This document shows, in pieces, positions 1-10,269 of a DNA stretch of 64,000 nucleotides; within the stretch, counting starts at the first letter, position 1; each line of letters opens with the position of its first letter. The position numbers and the translations under genes were made by a program. The stretch is taken from contig CM069435.1 of NCBI GenBank assembly GCA_035610365.1, forward strand, positions 2,630,001 through 2,694,000, written 5' to 3'. The notes under the pieces are model-generated. The model was not told the DNA's origin, searched no databases, and worked only from the letters and a program-made list of their open reading frames with translations. Source of the DNA: Aquatica leii (lineage: Eukaryota > Arthropoda > Insecta > Coleoptera > Lampyridae).

Positions 1-985
1 ACAAAATTACCTTTACCGCCACATCTGAAGTGCATAATGGTAAGTTGGTAAACGATCTTTTTCCTGCGCATTCAAATGTTCAGATCTCACCTGTGTTTAG
101 TATAACTAAGGTCTCGGCTGCCACCCATTCCAGGAGAACTTCCCCCCTTTTATCATTTTACCGAGCCCCATTCTGTCGTCTTTGTGTTAAAATTTCCGAC
201 AATCACTATAGGTCCCCTGTGTGCTTTTATCTCATGGAGAACAGTTATTAAAATATATATTGTCTATTTTTTACTATGTAAAAAATGTATGTGCTGAGCT
301 TCTCGCTCCCGAATTTCTACTGCAGCGTATAAAAACGGCCGTCCATTGTTAGCCCTATGTTGCTAGCTATAATAATGTTTGGTTTGCTGAGAAGTACTGC
401 ATCTGCTCATAGTTTTTCTGCGATCACAGGTATCAGAGCTTGAGCCTCTTTCCTACGTCCTACGTTAATTTGTAAAATTTTAGTAATTTGTTTATCGGCC
501 ATAATTAATGGCAATTGTTTGAATTAGTTAGTTTATCTTTTATGTGGCGTTTATACTTTGGGCATGCTATCGTTTATGGCGTTTGGCTTGGGCAGTCAGA
601 TATTGTGCAATGTTTTCGATTGGCAAATGCTGCTTTAGTTATTACTTTTTTATCGCAATTTTGGCACAACTTGCTTATGCTTTGACCCTTACATACTCTC
701 GTTTCGTGCCCTATTTCCCAATATTTTGCACATTTGATTACTTCTACTCTTTCCCATTTTCCCGTTTTTCTATCTTTTCATAGTCGTTATATTTAGGTGC
801 GGTATTGTTTTTTACTTTCTTAGTACTATCTCTTTTATTTTCTCTATCCATGCCTTTTTTGGTATTCTTTTTTTCTTTGCCTTTGCACTTCTGCATTTAC
901 TATTCTTTTGTTGCATTCTTCGTAAATGTCTTAACCCGTTTAATTGTCTGTTCTCTATTTCCTCATTATTGGTTTTGTTGTATTA
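1..985 (-). mobile_element. R1-like LINE, ORF1 end and endonuclease start, off left edge
   Basis: Read on the minus strand, 752-573 encodes a cysteine/histidine zinc-knuckle stretch (CAKYWEIGHETRVC, then CQNC, then HC and DC) like the C-terminal end of the nucleic-acid-binding ORF1 of R1/Jockey-type LINEs; one knuckle cysteine is replaced by tyrosine. At 502 a methionine opens ORF2 with ILQINVGRRKEAQ, the usual start of an R1-clade apurinic-type endonuclease, followed by VGNFNTKTTEWGS (the GDFN catalytic motif with D changed to N) and a region like S-I-D-L-T. Several stops break it, so it is a dead copy. The endonuclease would nick target DNA for target-primed reverse transcription; the reverse transcriptase would lie left of the window. 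Pyrimidine-rich plus-strand open frames at 544-1068 are its antisense shadow. Clade is inferred from motif wording. Confidence 0.7.
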
Positions 986-989
986 GTTT

Positions 990-2035
990 GATAATTTTTT
1001 ACTGTATCAATAAACCAATAAAAAAATTTAATTTTATTGCATTTTTAAAATTCATAACACCACCATGATATATTCAAATGTCAAATTAAATGCCAGATAT
1101 TAAATCAATTCATAATAATGATACAAAGATTTGTTGATATATGTAACAACACAATTAACAAAATTCTTTTAGAAAATACACCAAAAAACACAATTAATTT
1201 GTATTAATTGATTAAAAAACATGAAAAGTAGTAAGAAATTATCTTACCGAATACCCTTCGAGCATTGATAAATACTCAAAATTTTGTCGTAGAGAATGTT
1301 TCAAGCGTGTTTCTTTAAGAAACCAAGAAACACGCTTTCAACAGTCTCTATGACAAAATTATCTCGGTATTATCAATGCTCTAGGGGTATTATAGCTGAT
1401 AATTTTTTACTGTATCAATTAACCATTAAAAAAATTTAATTTTATTGCATTCTTTAAAACAAAATCAACCAATCATCAACGGATTACCTCGATATTTTTT
1501 TACTGTATCAGCTAACCAATAAAAAAATTTGATTTTATTGCATTTTTTAAAATTCAACCAATCATCAACGGATTACAGCGATAACACCACGGGTGTGGTG
1601 TTATCGGGCAAAGCAGACATGATATATTCAAATGTCAAATTAAATGTCAGATAATAAATCAATTCATAATAATCATACAAAGATTTTTTGATATTTTTAA
1701 CAAGAAAATTAACAAAATTCTTTTAGAAAATACACCAAAAAACACAATTAATTCGTATTAATTAATTAAACAACATGAAAAGTAGTAAAAAATTATCTTA
1801 CCGAATACCCCTCGAGCTGATAAATACTTAAAATTTTGTCGTAGAGAATGTTTCAAGCGTGTTTCTTTAAGAAACCAAGAAACACGCTTTCAACAGTCTC
1901 TATGACAAAATTATCTCGGTATTATCAATGCTCTAGGGGTATTATAGCTGATAATTTTTTACTGTATCAATTAACCATTAAAAAAATTTAATTTTATTGC
2001 ATTTTTTAAAACAAAATCCACCAATCATCATAAAT
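990..2035 (+). repeat. Duplicated foldback repeat array (two bodies, four tails)
   Basis: A tail beginning GATAATTTTTTACTGTATCA occurs at 990, 1398, 1491 (one-base variant) and 1950. A body of about 330 bp occurs at 1065-1397 and again at 1617-1949, an exact 552-bp period. Each body holds a long imperfect inverted repeat (1260-1383 and 1814-1935) with arms near 57 bp that close on the core AAGCGTGTTTCTT / AAGAAACACGCTT. Between the two units sits a 12-bp perfect hairpin (1579-1606). No protein is encoded. The class is not certain: a foldback MITE or a non-autonomous Helitron/Helentron with tandem structure would both fit. The right edge passes directly into a truncated CACTG transposon copy at about 2036, and the left edge cuts the R1-like LINE. 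Confidence 0.75.
1579..1606. other. Perfect 12-bp hairpin between the two foldback units
   Basis: CGATAACACCAC at 1579-1590 is followed by a four-base loop and the exact reverse complement at 1595-1606. A remnant of its left arm (ATAACACCACC) is seen near 1056-1066 at the start of the first body, so the hairpin probably marked an element end that was partly lost in the first unit. Confidence 0.8.
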
Positions 2036-3418
2036 TAAATGATCTTGTCAGGGATTTGCAGTTACCCAAGACTAAATCTCAGCTCCTAGAATCGCGACTT
2101 CAACAGTGGAATCTCTTAGAAAATGGAGTAAAAATATCTTCTTACAGAACCAGACAAGCAACCCTGAAATGTCTTTTCTCAGAAGATAAAGGTTTAGTGT
2201 TCTGTCCTAATGCAAATTTATTGATGACAGAGCTACAGACAAATGGACACTGTTTATAAACTCATCAAAAACAAACTTAAAAGTTGTCCTGTTGGCAAAT
2301 GGGAATGACTTCCCATCAGTTCCAGTTGCATTCTCTGTTGATATGAAAGAAACGTACGAAAACATCTTCAGAATCCTTGATAAAATTAGTTATCATGATT
2401 ATAAGTGGAAACTTTGCGCTGACTTAAAAGTTGTTGTTCTACTCACGGGCCTGCAATCAGGATTCACAAAATATTGCTGCTTCCTTTGTGAATAGGATAG
2501 CCGAACCCGAGATAAACATTACATCGTACGGGACTGGCTTCTGCGAGAAAATCTTATTCCTGGTCAGAAAAATGTCGCCCACAATCCTTTGGTTCCGAAG
2601 GAAAATGTTTACTTACCAAATTTCCACATCAAACTTGGATTGATCAAGCAGTTTGTGAAAGCAGTGGACAAGACAGGTGGCGCATTTCAATTTTTGAAAA
2701 CTAAATTTCCTCGTCTTAGCGAAGCTAAAATCAAAGAAGGCGTTTTTGTTGGCCCCAGATTAGACAACTCTTCCAAGATTCGACGTTTATTGAACACCTA
2801 AATCGAAAAGAAAAACGAGCTTGGCTTGCATTTCAAAACGTTTGTAAGAACTTCCTGGGTAACAACAAAAGTGAAGATTATGTCGCTCAGCGTATAAGGA
2901 CATAGGATGTAACATGTCTCTTAAAGTTCACTTCCTTAACTCGCATCTGGACTGAAAATTTAGGGGCAGTCTCGGATGAACACGAGGAACGGTTCTATCA
3001 AGACATCGCTAAGCTGGAGAAGAGATTTTCAGGGAAGTGGAATGCAAGCATGTTGGCGGAGTACTGCTAGTTTTTGAAACGAGAGAACTGTACCTCAGGG
3101 TATAAAAGAAAAGCAAGCGCCAAGTAACGATGAATATCTTTTTATTTATTACTGTTTATAGCTAAAATAGTTCTTTTTCCTATTTAAATTAAATTCATGT
3201 CCATATATTTATTATTATAATTATTATTATCGTTCGATAAATAAATTATTAATTTTTTTTTTTGAAAAGTGGTAAAATTAGAGATTTGGGGCTCCTTCGA
3301 AAATGGTGGGTGATGGAAGAAAACGGAAGATCTATTTGGATTCAGGACGTCATTTTACATAAGAATTACCCGGAATAGTGTCAGGGCTCGATAAAAAATA
3401 TTTTTTTGCAGGCCAGTG
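2036..3418 (+). mobile_element. CACTG transposon, 5'-truncated copy A
   Basis: About 95 percent identical by eye to the two larger copies at 53584-56103 and 57932-60443. It lacks the 5' end and the N-terminal zinc region, starting at the part that encodes DLVRDLQLPKTKSQ. Coding sequence is recognisable to about 3125 but is broken by a short deletion after the TELQ segment, by a stop in the CxxC region (CFLCE then stop), and by further small deletions before the H-x4-H and C-terminal E regions. The 3' non-coding part, subterminal region and terminal repeat (ending CAGGCCAGTG at 3418) are present. It abuts the foldback repeat array on its left with no intervening sequence. It cannot make a working transposase. 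Confidence 0.85.
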
Positions 3419-3419
3419 T

Positions 3420-3575
3420 TATAAGTACTTGAAGAATTTCCGAATCGTTATTAGAAGATATTTTATGTCCACTCAAAATTTTAGATTTGATTTCTATATG
3501 TTCAGGCACGTCGGCGTTGGTTAATTTTGAAAAAAACAAGAGGTAACACATTTGGTACGTTTTGAATCGGTGCAT
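3420..3575. other. Short spacer right of CACTG copy A
   Basis: Sequence between the 3' end of the transposon copy and the candidate exon. The minus-strand open frame here (to about 3575) has no recognisable domain; I see nothing firm. Confidence 0.4.
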
Positions 3576-3577
3576 TA

Positions 3578-3775
3578 CTATGAAATTTTGATGGAAGCAT
3601 CTAAATGATTTGTAGTGTTACGTCTCATTCGCTTCCTTTTCTTAGGACCTGGAGGTAACGAACCTTCTCGTTGATCTATACTTCTATTATCTCTACGTTG
3701 TTCAACAGATAGATCTTGGAATCTAGGTAAATTAATAGATGCAGGAACTGATAGTGCCGACTTCCTCCCGCAGTT
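3578..3775 (-). CDS. Candidate exon or protein remnant with basic tail
   Basis: An open stretch of 65 codons on the minus strand ends in TAG at 3578-3580 and is bounded upstream by an in-frame TAA at 3776-3778. It has no early methionine. The peptide includes INLPRFQDLSVEQRRDNR and a very basic PPGPKKRKRMRR segment that looks like a nuclear localisation signal. Base composition is clearly less AT-rich than the flanks, which is what drew attention to it. I do not recognise the protein. It could be the last exon of a host gene on the minus strand, or a piece of an element ORF. No strong splice acceptor with a pyrimidine tract is visible just upstream (around 3780), which weakens the exon reading. 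Confidence 0.3.
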   Translation of the reverse strand, partial: NCGRKSALSVPASINLPRFQDLSVEQRRDNRSIDQREGSLPPGPKKRKRMRRNTTNHLDASIKIS

Positions 3776-3789
3776 TTATTCAAAACTAT

Positions 3790-4715
3790 TTTGAATTTTG
3801 CGGATTTAAAATCAATTTACAACGTTCTCCGCTGTTATAACTATTTACAGTAACAACATATTTTGTAAAATACGTAATAATGCTGAGAAAAGTTTTTTGT
3901 TAAATCCTGTACACGACGAATAAATACACAGGAAACACCATTACGCATTATTAAATTTCTTAAGTGCACACATCAAACGTATCATTAAACTCATTCATAT
4001 TAATAATAAAATATTAAGGTCAATTAGCAAATGCGGTATTAGCTAAAACTAGATTAAACATCTTTTATTTTAAAACACGTTGAATAACATGCTAAAAAAA
4101 GTAATAAATAAATTCGTATTCAATCTAGGTAGTGTTTAAACAATAATTATAATTATTTATTTATAGCACTTAGCTTTTTCTTTGTATAACCGCATGAACT
4201 AACATACACTTAGCGGTTTACTAATGAAAATAGTTACGAGTATGACCTAAAGGAGTAATATATTTTTTATTTTATTTTTAAAGAGTAAAATAAACAGTGA
4301 GATATGGCACGGCCATGACCGAGTGATTATAAATCACGTTTTGGAAAATATACTGCGTTTAATGCAGGATAATTAGAAAATTACTATCTATAAAGTACTT
4401 ACGCTGTAATTAAGAAAGTTGTTTATTTCAGTATGTCATGTATTGATTTATTTGAGAAGGAAAATACACTAATTTAGACTCGTTCAACTTATAAAAAAAT
4501 CAAAAACAGCTAGTAAATAAAATTGATTGCCTTTAAACATTTTTTTTGTTACTTATTTAAATAATGCAATTTTGCTTATTTGCCTAAATTTTTTCAGGTG
4601 TTCTTTACAATCAACTTTTTAAGAAAAATGTTTTTGGTTTTGGAGCCCAATGTTTTTAACGTTTTCATTTACTTTTCTTTGTAAATTTTAGATATACACC
4701 ATAACATTGTTATTA
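3790..4715. other. AT-rich intergenic sequence
   Basis: No coding potential, no clear repeat structure and no RNA gene seen; only short AT-rich runs. Confidence 0.5.
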
Positions 4716-4717
4716 TA

Positions 4718-5900
4718 CAGGGTGTCCCAAAATTGCTGGTAAATTAAGCTACCACGTATTACAATACGAGGTCACAATAAGTCGATTGGGCTCTATTTAT
4801 GTATATACCAAATGTCCGTGAGTTCAAAATCTACTTAAAAAATTAAATTTTTCGTTGTTCACAAATGCGTATAACAAATTTAATTCAATTTGACAAACTG
4901 CATTTTAGAGGATTATCCTACTTTCAGTATTCAAAATTGTATTTTTTAAAATATATATTTTTAGGGGTTGTAATACGGTTTTAAGAGTTATTTAACGAAA
5001 TGCTTACTCATCATCTTCATTTTTTGACTCGTGTTTCGTATATTCTTAATGCAAGTTTGATAAAATTGTAATACAATATTTAGTTAGCGGTTGACACAAA
5101 AACAAAAGCTTTTTTACAAGTGTTCAAAGTGTACTCCACCTTTACAAATGCAGAGGTCAATACGACGTAAAAAATTGAAATGCACCCTTCTTAAAACATC
5201 GTCGTTTTCCGTAGTGCGCTTACAGCATTTTGAATTATGTTCCACAGCTGTTCCGGATTATTAGTTTGAGCCTTGTACACTTGTACACACCCAGAATAAG
5301 AAGTCGCAAACTTGTTCATTAAGATATTTTTTTACGAGCAAAATGAGATGATGCACGTTTGTGCATAAAAAACATGTTTTGGCGCAAATTAAAGAGCAAG
5401 TCTTTTATTAATTTTGGCAAACAATTAAAACGGTCCAATCATAAAATTGCCAATAGTTCCAACCCAAGACATTAATTTTTAATTCTCGTTGATAATGTCT
5501 ACCTTTAATAATATGTGGATTTTCATTTGCATAAATATGCTTATAGTGTAGTTTCGTCATGCCACGACATGTAAAACAAGGCTATTATGTAAAAAACATT
5601 AGAGTGGAACAATTTCTGAAAAATTTAAACGTGATCCGTGGTCAAATGGCAATAATTCTTGCACCGATTGGATGTGAAATATACGAAGATCTTGAAAGAT
5701 CCGACGTAAATTTGGGTCTCTCGTTTCAATGTTCTGGTACTAGATTCAGAACTGTCATCAATTCTTTGAAAAACATCATCTTCCGCAATAAGTGTTCAGG
5801 TTTGACGAGGTCTTCTAGCGTTATTTCTGATTGGTTTTAAACTTCTTCTTTTTGAAGACGTCGATTTGAGCAAAGTTTTGTGATTTGAAATTTTCGGGTT
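4718..5900 (-). mobile_element. Decayed mariner-like element
   Basis: The left end reads CAGGGTGTCCCAAAATTG directly after a TA dinucleotide (4716-4717), the typical terminal repeat and target site of this mariner-like group. On the minus strand, decayed transposase is seen: a helix-turn-helix linker region (STRTLKRETQI, near 5720), the block YANENPHIIKGRHYQ followed by KINVLGWNY (around 5530-5450), and the C-terminal block RRVHFNFLRRIDLCICKGG-VHFEHL (around 5190-5110), matching the usual order. Many stops and frame changes break it, and no matching right terminal repeat is visible before the Penelope-like copy at 6350. It belongs to the same broad group as the element at 12816-14634. A plus-strand open frame at 5559-5840 is its antisense shadow. 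Confidence 0.7.
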
Positions 5901-6345
5901 TGGATACTTCGGACACTTTCGAAGCAGTTGCCTTGATAGAATCCAAGATCTAATAACATGTTGATCTGTTCATTAAAAGTAAAATTCATAATTTGTAAGC
6001 TGCCAAAGTAATAACAACAACAACAATAGCAATTAAAACAATAAAGCCGATTGCTATAAGAAAACAATACAAAAGCAACTAAAAGTGAAAAAATTATTGA
6101 AACATTTACGTTCAACAATAAACTGAGAAATCAAATTGACTTTGTGATGATAAACAGACTATATCGCAATGTCTGTTGTATGACGTATCCAGGTGCAGAC
6201 ATTCCATCAGATCAGAAGATGTAGCTAGCGCGCACTAAATTACGACTAAAGAAAATAGCACCCAAGAGATGCTGATGTACAGAAACTCAAAGAAAACAAC
6301 ACACTCCACTAAACCAAATAAAGAATAAACATTGAACTCAAATCA
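5900..6345. other. Spacer between mariner and Penelope-like copies
   Basis: Low-complexity AT-rich sequence with a run of ACA/AAT triplets near 6010-6035. No gene or terminal repeat recognised. Confidence 0.4.
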
Positions 6346-6349
6346 AATA

Positions 6350-8560
6350 AATATTTTCAGGTTTTGAACCGCGTTCCATATTTACACTTTTCACGAAACT
6401 CATAAAACTTAGAAAGCTTAAAAACTTTGAAAAATTTACAATATTTGACGTTTTGACAGTCATGTCGCTGTCATCTTCAGAAAAAACTGAAACAGAAGGT
6501 ATGCCAAGCCTTTATATTACGCTGTTCGGGTCAGTTATCTCTATTAAAATGGTCGTACTTCTGGATTTCAGTTACTTTCTTGTATATAGTCTAGGACAGA
6601 AGTTTTAAGAAATAGCCAACATTGTTGCTTCTTCAAATTTTATTGTGTGACCGGTGTCTAAAAAATATTCCGCAACGGCAGATCTTGTGTTATGTTTTTT
6701 TGTATCCGCTTTATGTTCTTTTAATCTGGTAGCTATATTGCGTCCCGTTTGTTCTATGTAAGCCAGCACATACAAACAAGGGAAGTGTAGACCCCTGCTT
6801 CCTCGAGTGGTGCTTTTGTTTCTTTTGATTTTTAGAAATTGGCGGCTATTTTATTTGTTGCAGTGAAGATCACTTTGATATTTTTTTCTCTAAGTAACCT
6901 GGCTATTTTATCCGTGCAGCCTTTTATGTAAGGAAGGAAGCAAGTTGCTACGGGGTTCTCTTTCTTTGCTTTTTCCTTACTGTGTTTGTTCATTGCTTGA
7001 TATATGTCTGCTTTTCTGAAACCGTTTTTTATTAAGGCGTTTGTTAGGTGACGTTTTAGCGTGCTCGGTTCACTGATAGCCTTGGCCCTGTGTACTAAAG
7101 TTTTTAGAACTGAAAACTTCTGAGCTGGATGATGATGTCATTCGGCGTTGAGCTACCGCTTCGCCCAATTGTGAGTGCTACAGGTTCAGCCACCCATCCT
7201 TTGGCTAGATACTTATGTACCATTTTACAACCGCTTACAGGAAAAAGCATCCATCACGTAAGGAATTCCTAGCACTTCGTCTCAAGAATGAAAGAATATA
7301 AATTGGAATTAAAAAACATTTTAGTCGGTTTTAATGTGACATCTCTCTTCACAAAAGTGCTACTACAAACAGCACTGGAGATCATCAAAACCAAATTACG
7401 AACAGCGGATTTGGATGAGGAGCTTAACGGACTAATTGAGCTATGCTTAAAGTCCACGTACTTCTCATTCAACAATATTGTATACGAACAAATTGAAGGA
7501 GCAGCCATAGGATCACCACTTTCTCCAGTCATCGCCAATATATTTATGGAGGATTTTAAAGAAAAAGCATTAGAAACCGCTACCCTCAAATCGAAATGCT
7601 GGTTACGTTACGTTATGTGATCGATACACTACACTACACAACTTTCTGGATCACATTAACCAGTTAGATTTCAACATCAAATTCACCATGGAAAAGGACA
7701 CAAACAGAAGCATTTCGTTCTTGGATGTACTGGTTACTCGAAAGATGGACAACAAATTGAGGCATCAAGTATATAGAAAACCGACACATACTGACAGATA
7801 CTTCAACGCCGAATCACATTATCATCCAGCTCAGAAGTTTGCAGTTCTAAAAACTTTAGTACACAGGGCCAAAGCGATCAGTAAACCGAACACGTTAAAG
7901 ACCGAGTTAGGTCACTTAACAAACGCCTGAATAAAAAACGGTTTCAGAAAAGCAGGCATATATCGAGCAATTAACAAACACAGTAAGAAAAAACCAAAGA
8001 AGGAGGAACCCGTGGCAACTTGTTTCCTTCCTTACATAAAAGGCTGCACGGATAAAATAGCCAGGATACTTAGAGGGAAAAATATCAAAGTAATCTTCAC
8101 TGCAACAAATAAAATATTTGCCAATTTTTCAAAATCAAAAGAAACAAAAGGAGGAACCAGCGGTCTACCACATCCCTTGTTCGTGTGGGCGGGCTTACAT
8201 AGAACAAACGAGGCGCAACGTAGCTACCAGATTAAAAGAACATAAAGCGGATACAAAGAAACCTAACATAAGATAATGTTGGCTAAATCCCAAAACTTCT
8301 GGCCTATACTATACAAGGAAGCCATTGAAATCCAGAAATACGACAATTTGAATAGAGATAATGGAATCGATCTAGCACCAATATGGAAAAAATATTGTAA
8401 ATTTTTCAAAGTTTGTAACCTTTCTAAGTTTTATGAATTTCGTAAAAAGTGTAAATATGGAACGCGGTTCAAAACCCGAAAATATTTATTTGTTAAAAAA
8501 TCATGGCCGCGAAAGCCTCAAAAATAATATTAAACTCAAAACTAAATCGAAAAATATTAA
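6350..8560 (+). mobile_element. Penelope-like element copy P1 with inverted head
   Basis: Two parts in opposite orientation. From 6350 to about 7138 the sequence is the reverse complement of the element's 3' half (GIY-YIG endonuclease region near 6540-6820, linker, then the segment around RKPTHTDR). From about 7145 the plus strand reads through reverse transcriptase (SATGSATHP, FNVTSLF, AIGSPLSPVIANIFMEDF), the linker RKPTHTDRYFNAES, KGCTDKIARILRG, and the endonuclease part HPLFVWAGLHR and FWPILYKEAIEIQKYD near 8160-8390. The outermost 95 bp at each side (6355-6450 and 8394-8490) are inverted repeats of each other. The reading frame is broken in several places and the first part of the RT is missing, so it is dead. 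Penelope-like elements normally combine an RT with a GIY-YIG endonuclease; the inverted head recurs in copies P2 and P3. Confidence 0.85.
6448..6480 (-). other. Hammerhead-like core in Penelope head (P1)
   Basis: On the minus strand: CTGAAGA, one T, GACAG, an eight-base loop, CTGTC, AAAA, then CGTC. This follows the hammerhead order CUGANGA, stem II, GAAA, but with one extra base before stem II and GAAA changed to AAAA. Penelope-like elements are known to carry hammerhead ribozymes. I could not find convincing stem I and stem III pairing, so activity is doubtful. Confidence 0.35.
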
Positions 8561-10085
8561 CCATAAAACAGAAATAAAAGAACTTTAGAACAAAATAAAA
8601 ATATGTATAGCCTCAGTCACACAAGAAGAACTAAAACCCGATAGGATGGCGGAAAGACAAGAATGGATGACAAATACCATCCTTGAACTTACACTATAAT
8701 TTATATCACTTACAAGAAGATAAGATAAGGTCCGCGAATAGCTTCACACTTGTTTACACTAAAAATCACGTACACGATTATTCTCGGTATATTTATGTAC
8801 ACACGCGTGCTAACGACTTATTTATCTCAACTTGAATAATCTTCTTAATACTGCTGCATTCGCGTTACGGCAATAACTGACCTACGATCTGTCTCGTCGG
8901 TATATATACACATACGGAAATCCTTCTCGAGCGTTCCCTATTTTTCGGTATATTTTCTAGTAGATGGATAACAGCTTCTAGAAGGTTCTTGCATTTGCAA
9001 ATAACTTCTCGAACGTTTCAATAGCTTCAATCTCCATAAGAAATAAAAAAAGTAACAGGAAGATGCCAGAGAAGAGGTCCAGGAATAATCTTGAACTCGA
9101 ATAATTACCGAAATTGACAAAAAAACACCCAAAAACATCCCAAGTTGTTGGGATAAACACCTTGGTAGATGTCCTCTTATAGCACATTTTTGAAACTTCT
9201 GGACTCTACAAGATACACCGGCCATGCTTTTAATCGGACATCTGCAACGATTATGGCAAACGAAGGGATGGGTGTAGATAAGGTTAAGCGTCAAGTAGGT
9301 TGAAGATTTTCGACGGTTACTACTAGTTGGATTGAAGGAGTTATTAGTGAGACGACTACTACGCCATCATTTTCAGTTAATACTGTCGCTCTTGTAATAA
9401 CTAAAGCAAGTAATAACTAACTGGAAACTGCTGTAACCCACATATTAAATAATAAGAATTGTACGTTTTTATAAAATAAAAATGATTGTGTTTGTTATAT
9501 CTCGCTAATTAAATGTGCAAATTACAAATACAACTTTCTTTGAAAATAATGACGTCATTGTTGCAATAGCAACTTTAAAGCACTTTTTTAAAAAAGTATT
9601 ACGATGCAAGTGTAATAAAAACATTTTTTTTTTGAATTTATATTTTTGAAAGTTTTTGTATATTTTTTTTACTTTTATTGTTTTCGTTTATTTTTATTTT
9701 TCTTCTCGTAGGGGGTTTGTAAACATGTTAAAACGGACCATGGCACATGTGATTGTTTTGGTAGAATCTCATTTAATCCTTCAACTTTTTTTTCAGTCTC
9801 TTTAATTTTTTATTTCGCGAATTTTTCAATTTCCTCTATTTTTCCTTGTTAGGTATTCTCACACATTATTCATGTGTGTTCATAATATTATTGCTATTTC
9901 TATTCTATGTACGTTAGTATTAACATTTTTTCTGCCAAGAAACACAAACATTTTTGAAAATAGACGAATATAGCGATAACATTTTCAGAAAAACAAAATT
10001 AACTTTTGTTTACAAATCGCCATAGTAAAGTCTACTATTAGAAAAATGTCATGTACAAATATTAATTTAATAATAAATGTAACTT
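8560..10085. other. Unassigned spacer, GC-richer block 8700-9400
   Basis: From about 8700 to 9400 the sequence is less AT-rich than its flanks and has a TATATATA run near 8900 and a TTC-N2-GAA-N2-TTC arrangement at about 8973-8988. The minus-strand open frame at 8938-9294 has no recognisable domain. It looks like a decayed repeat, possibly promoter-bearing, but I cannot name it. From 9400 to 10085 I see only AT-rich DNA. Confidence 0.35.
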
Positions 10086-10086
10086 A

Positions 10087-10268
10087 TTAAAATATTTTTA
10101 GGGTAAATGGTGTATTATTTACTTGAAATAATATAAATGCGAGCTTTTGAACTTGATCTAAATTAATTAATTTAATTTTGCCTGACGAAGAACTTAGACC
10201 AAGTTCGAAAGCTCGCATTTATATTATTCTAAATAAATAATACACCATTTACCCTAAAAATATTTTAA
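10087..10268. repeat. Long palindromic foldback element
   Basis: Left arm 10087-10161 and right arm 10194-10268 are reverse complements over about 75 bp with only a handful of mismatches, separated by 32 bp. The outer ends read TTAAAATATTTTTAGGG. The sequence before and at the start of the right arm contains CTGACGA (10182-10188), one A, GAACTT, a five-base loop, AAGTTC and GAAA (10207-10210), a hammerhead-like order. Non-coding; best described as a foldback MITE. Confidence 0.85.
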
Positions 10269-10269
10269 T

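Noticed and set aside
544-1068. Plus-strand open frames rich in F, L, S, Y
   Set aside because: They are the antisense of A-rich LINE coding sequence on the minus strand.
5559-5840. 93-codon plus-strand open frame
   Set aside because: It lies antisense to a decayed mariner transposase and has no recognisable domain.
8938-9294. 118-codon minus-strand open frame
   Set aside because: No domain and unremarkable composition; probably a chance frame in repeat-derived DNA.
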